From Paraspadella gotoi (taxonomy: Eukaryota; Chaetognatha): 64,000 nucleotides of DNA. Under the pieces are notes generated by a model. It ran no database searches, was not told the DNA's origin, and worked only from the letters and a program-made list of their open reading frames with translations. A program made the position numbers and the translations under genes. Below, piece by piece: positions 59,570-64,000 of this stretch (the stretch's first letter is position 1; each line of letters opens with the position of its first letter). The stretch spans positions 17,372,278-17,436,277 of the forward strand of contig CM119264.1 of assembly GCA_051294375.1 (NCBI GenBank), given 5' to 3'.

Positions 59570-60700
59570 TGAAAACCTAAAGTATAAGACAACAACAACA
59601 TGTATTTTGATTCCTTTTATTTTCTTTTATTAACAGAAAGAAATTGAATTATTTTCGGGTAGGATTGAACCCAAACATTTAGTAAAAGAACCCATTCTTT
59701 ATTGCACGTGCAAATGAAACCATTAAGAATTCTCAATAAATATTATATGTACCAATTTTGTCCCAAGGAATACATTAACAATGTGTCCAGGTAATATTTA
59801 CGTTGGCACAAATGTGAACTGAAATAAGTGAACTCTCATAAAACTATTTAACTTACTGACATATGTGCTTACTTGGTAAAATTGGCAACCTAATCCCAAA
59901 TATAAGTGGAGTCAAAGGAATGATCCATAATTGATAATGTATAAAAAAATGTTCAACAAGAAAAAAACCGAGCCAGGTATTTGAACTACGCACGACATTT
60001 TTTGCCCTGCTACACATAAAGATATAACAGCCCGGCTTGTTCCTTCCAACAATTATTAATTTTTCAAATTATTGTTTTATGAGACAAAACTTTATTAATT
60101 CTAATTCCTTCCCTAATATTCTTAAAATATGAAAAAGACAAAGATGGGAAGATATGTTATAAAAACTCGTCTCCTATATAGTTGCATGAAGTATTATAAA
60201 GTAGTATTATAATCTTTCGGAATATAGAACAACTCGGCCGAGTGGGAGGCTATCCATAATGCCTTATACAATTAAAAATAATAACATTTATTCAGGCAGG
60301 ATGGAACCCACCAACAACCTGTTCAGAAATTAAGGAGTTTAACTGCAATTGTAATAAGAGCAAGCCAATTTTTTTTAAAAGGGAGGATTTTAAAAACAGA
60401 CTGTCTATATCTCCAAAAAATATTTTTCCCAGTGTGGATAAGACTTACTATTTTTATTCCCTATGTACAAATTTATCGTGAAATCTAAATCTTTAAGCTT
60501 TCATCTTCTTGAAGTCCGAAGTCAACATGTAGGTCGGGCATTTCCTAAGAGTTCACCATGCCTATAAGACAGTAAACCTTTTTTTAGTCGTTACCCGCTC
60601 GGCTTATTGAGTAAATCTATCAGCTTAGGACCATTCCATTAACCGGGTTCAAGTCCAAACCCTGCTGGGAGTTTAAAAACTATTTTTTAAATTTTTGACA
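59570..60700. repeat. Series of degenerate tRNA-SINE tails
   Basis: B-box-like words at regular distance: GGGTTCAATCC (- strand, about 59660), AGTTCAAATACC (- strand, about 59980), GGGTTCCATCC (- strand, about 60310) and GGGTTCAAGTCC (+ strand, about 60650), each followed by a CC(T)GNCTG-like tail. The last matches the pol III B-box consensus GGTTCRANNCC exactly. At 60232 a tRNA-like A-box (CGGCCGAGTGG) is seen. Confidence 0.45.
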
Positions 60701-61623
60701 TTATATAAAGGGTAGTTACTTTATTTCAAAATAAGCTGGACTGGGCTTACAATATAAGTAGAAAAAGAAAAATAAGAGCGAAACTAAATTGTTTTTGCAC
60801 AGGAAATTGCAACTAGCATTATAACAAATTGTTATTTCTTCTTATTTTTAAGCTTAATTAAAAAAATAATTTTTGTACTTGTGCTGCAAATTCGAGGGTC
60901 TATTTTTATTTTTAGGTTTATTATTTTTATTATCGTGCTATTTTTATTTCTAGTGCTACAATTGTGTACCAAAATTATACTCTAAACATTAACAAAACAA
61001 ACTCGTTTATGGTTCTACTATTTTATTTGCACAGATTTGCACTAGAAGCGAGGCCAGGAAACTAGAGCGAATTGTTCCATAACAAATTTAAAGATTTGCA
61101 CAGATTCTTTTCATTTTTATTTCTGTGCAAAAACTTTTGGCAAACTATTAATATGTAACTTTTACATATTATCCTATTCATAGGTTTTTATATAAAGTTA
61201 AAAAAACAATTTTGCCCCTAATCAAAATAAAAATCCTCATTAAAAAGCCTTAAAACAAGCGAGTCTAAAATACTGCACTAAATACTATAATTTTTAGCCG
61301 GTATTGTTATATTCCTGTGGCAAATCTGTATTTCATATTTACTTCTCTGTCAGAGAGACAAAGCAATTGTTTCTTTGAACAGTATTACTCATAGCACCGA
61401 GTTCAAGAGGAGGTTGAAGGTGAAAAGTTGGAATCATAAATTTAGCAGATATATCTGAAAACTATTATATAGTGTAATACTAATCTGTAGTTATTGGTGT
61501 CCAGTGCGCTGGCACCTTTTTTAATAGTATATTGGTAGCCCAGTCAGCTTATTTTGTATATAGTACTACCCTTTATAATGTTCAAAATTTAAAAAAATAG
61601 TTTTTTAGAGAAAACAAAGTGTT
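60701..61623. other. AT-rich DNA with TTGCACAG words
   Basis: TTTGCACAG occurs at several places (about 60796, 61029, 61094 and, inverted, 61125). No gene. Confidence 0.5.
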
Positions 61624-61934
61624 TTGAATTTGTGGACAACGATTTATTTTAATAGACGGGTTCGATGTCTTCATTTCAAACTCACAAACTTTTCAGTTGT
61701 TTCATTGACTTTGGAGAGAAAGAAGAAGGAGGAGAGGCAGAGAGAGAGAGAGAGAGTCTCCAGGCATGCCAACAAAGAATTGAGTAAAGGACCAGTGTTC
61801 AGATGTGAGGACAGCGTGAAAGTGAAGGGAAGGGAAGGAGATTTAAGTAAATGGAAATTTGGTGAAAAAGAGAGAGAGAAAAACAGGAGATACAGACTTC
61901 TAAGGAAAATACAGACTCATGAGAAAATTTAAAC

Positions 61935-62210
61935 CTTTTTTTCAAAAATTATGTCATAAAATAGTGTTGCATTTACAAAAAACTATATTTTAAGGTGGGA
62001 AATTTTAATTTATAAAAATTTTATGTATTTTTATTTCTATTGCTATTGCACAGTTATTCCTGAGCCAAATGTTTGTGCGAATTGATTTTTATTGCACAGG
62101 TTTGCGAAGAAAGACAAAGAAATTATTTTTTGCTCGAGATTGTTACAGCATTACAAACTAAATAGAAAAAAAAATTTTACTGTTTAAAAAAGGACAAAAA
62201 ATTAATACAT
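61935..62210 (+). repeat. Diverged tandem repeat, copy 1
   Basis: Related to 62720-63020: both run AAAAACTATATTT-AAGGTGG-AAATT, then TTCCTGAGC, TTGCACAGGTTTGCGAA and ATTTTTTGCTC in the same order. They are about 800 bp apart and clearly diverged, so this is an old repeat and not an assembly copy. Confidence 0.8.
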
Positions 62211-62356
62211 TTGGTAATGTTTCAACAGTGAAAAAAGAAATAAAAACTAAGAATTAAATAACAAAGCATTTAACTAATAATTGTTTTGTGAAAAATTGGA
62301 GATTTTTGAAATAATGAAAATTGAAGAATTGAAATTTGGAAATGGGAAGGACTAAG

Positions 62357-62644
62357 TTATGAGGGATAAGTTAAGATAAAAGGGTAAGAGAAAAATAAGG
62401 TGGAGAAAGAGCTCAAATTGAGCTGGCCCCCCCCTGGCAGGGCAAATGAAGGGCGATACGTTAACAATGAGCTCGGGTATTGGCTCTGTAATGCAGTTTG
62501 AGAGGATATTGTGGTTGGTAGCTGGGAGAGGTTGGAGTCTGGCAAGGATCCTTCTGGAAACTTGCCAAGCGCACTCAATATCTCTCTGACCTCGATAAGG
62601 CCTTGCCGAGAGCCCTCTCCTCTCACCTGATGTGAGGCAGGCAT
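62357..62644 (-). other. GC-richer island with open frames
   Basis: Between the two diverged repeats lies a GC-richer block of about 240 bp, open in two frames of the - strand. The more protein-like one includes LIEVREILSALGKFPEGSLP. An acceptor-like TTTCTAAACAG and donor-like CAGGTGAGAG occur at its right end on the - strand. It may be an exon or foreign insert; not recognised. Confidence 0.25.
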
Positions 62645-62719
62645 TGTTCTGTTCTGGCCTGTTTAGAAACAGGAGAGATACAGACTCTAAGAACAGATTC
62701 AGATTCCTCATGAAAAAAT

Positions 62720-63020
62720 TGAAAGAGAAAATTTAAACTTTTTTCAAATCTATGTCCATTAAACTAGGTTGATTTACCCAAAAAACTATATTTAAGGTGG
62801 AAATTATAATTTTAAAAATTTTCATTAATTTTTATCTCTCTTTTCTACTTGGCACAGCTTTTCCTGAGCGCAAACTTTGTGCAATTTTGATTATTTTCTA
62901 TTTTGCACAGGTTTGCGAAATAAGCGCAACCACAGAGACAATATATTTTTTGCTCCTCACGTCAATTCGTACAGCATCTACAACTAATATGAAAAAAATC
63001 TTTACAGTTGGTACCTCTTT
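62720..63020 (+). repeat. Diverged tandem repeat, copy 2
   Basis: See 61935-62210. Confidence 0.8.
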
Positions 63021-63204
63021 AAAAGGTTTAAAATATGAACTCACTCTGCCGTCTTATCATTTATTCCTGTACGCCCAATCTGTTGCATTATATTCCATTT
63101 TTTAGTCTGACTGCTTATCAGCAAGATCAACCGGAGACTCTATTTAACTCACTTTTTCGTCTCGTCCCGCTCCCGCCCCCTCCCTGCACATAATTGTCGC
63201 AACA

Positions 63205-63290
63205 CTTATATCATTGATCAGGAACATCGAATTTATGATAAATTATGCAAAAAAAATTATGTCCGTCCGTCCGTCTTCTGGTCCGTCCGT
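63205..63290 (-). repeat. Dispersed repeat, same family as 10585-10745
   Basis: GAACATCGAATTTATGATAA and ATTATGCAAAAAAAATTATG followed by GTCCGTCCGTCC, in the same order as 10678-10740. Confidence 0.65.
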
Positions 63291-63302
63291 CGCGCTCATG
63301 CC

Positions 63303-64000
63303 GTACACACTTTTCCTCGCCTCTTTCAATTTCCTCCATTTCGCTCTTTGTGTTTTTTTTTCCGTTTTCGCTTTTGTTAACTCCCGTAATTGTTTTTATG
63401 GAGAGGAGATGAGGGAGTAAACAATCGTCGTCCTTTTTCTTCGCTTTCGACGTTCTGGTGGTCGTTGTTGTTGTTGTTGTCGCCAGGACAGGGAGCCGTT
63501 TTGACGGGGCTGAGGAAAACGTGCCCCGACTGATTGCTATAAAAAGAGGCTCATCTAGTCGGTTACGATCGAGGGACCTTCTGGCGATATCGCCTCTCGT
63601 CGTCACCAACGTCGTCGTCGTCGTTGTCGTCGTCATCGTCGTCGTCGCCACTCTTCATCTCCAATTCCATAAACGACACCTCATCCCTACTCGACGGTTC
63701 AAAGCTTTTGTCGCCAAGTTTGGAAGTTGTTATCTTCTCGGCAGTTTATGTGTTTGAAGCGTCGTGCGTGCGGAAGTGAGAGCGAGAGAAAGAGAGAGAG
63801 AGAGAGAGAGTGAGAGTGAGAGGGAGAGAGAGAGAGAGAGAGAGGGAGGGAGGGAGACAATAGACAATAGACAATATTAATTAACGCGGCTTTAGGCTCA
63901 AGAGAGAGAGTTAGACAGATCATCAGTTCCGGAAGAATATTTGATTAAATCTTATAGTGCCTTCGGCAAGCAAAGAAATAATCGATTCAGAGATATGTTT
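63303..64000 (+). repeat. Direct duplication, copy 2 (runs off the window)
   Basis: See 57397-58145. GTC tract at 63610-63650 and (GA)n at 63779-63856. Confidence 0.92.

Overview
The window looks like nuclear DNA from an animal, most likely an arthropod; I cannot place it more precisely from sequence alone. It is AT-rich, the exons and CpG-rich islands are GC-richer, introns are short with GT/AG borders, and long (CT/GA)n microsatellites occur every few kb. There are no bacterial operons, rRNA genes or CRISPR arrays.

Two host genes can be read on the + strand. At 752-2824 a five-exon gene encodes a 438-residue secreted or ectodomain protein. It has a signal peptide, a complete eight-cysteine somatomedin-B domain and a YRNxxCxxCN motif. 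At 35604-39205 a three-exon gene is a clear homologue of SARAF (TMEM66), the ER membrane protein that restrains store-operated calcium entry. Its exon 2 carries a one-base frame break that looks like a sequence error, and its membrane region and proline-rich tail are larger than in the human protein.

The region 6.3-11.4 kb is a nest of repeats. Inverted arms (6348 and 11071) and direct repeats (6815 and 10100) bracket a 5' part of a Ty3/gypsy retrotransposon: gag, protease and reverse transcriptase, cut before RNase H and integrase. Next to it lies a perfect 41-bp inverted repeat with a hammerhead-ribozyme motif in the loop.

The region 12.58-27.0 kb is a tandem duplication with a repeat distance of about 6.65 kb. 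Segment A (12581-15375; 19229-22018) holds a palindromic MITE, three exons of an unrecognised gene, a hammerhead motif, a TTTGCACAGGAATGAA minisatellite and a tRNA-like SINE. Segment B (about 2.6 kb, repeated wholly or partly five times) carries on the - strand the N-terminal exon of a USP16/USP45-like deubiquitinase with a zinc-finger UBP domain. Each B copy has its own 1-base indels. An N-gap inside the array is flanked by a 343-bp direct duplication, so part of the array may be an assembly artefact.

From 27 to 35 kb and from 39 to 64 kb I find no convincing coding exon. These stretches hold microsatellites, GTC/GAC and GAA trinucleotide tracts, CpG-rich promoter-like islands (best at 54350-54720), a mariner-like MITE (44447-44985), two large direct duplications (48574/51907 and 57397/63303), a GTGACCG minisatellite and degenerate tRNA-SINE tails. 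Four N-gaps lie at 23600, 32775, 50237 and 57242.
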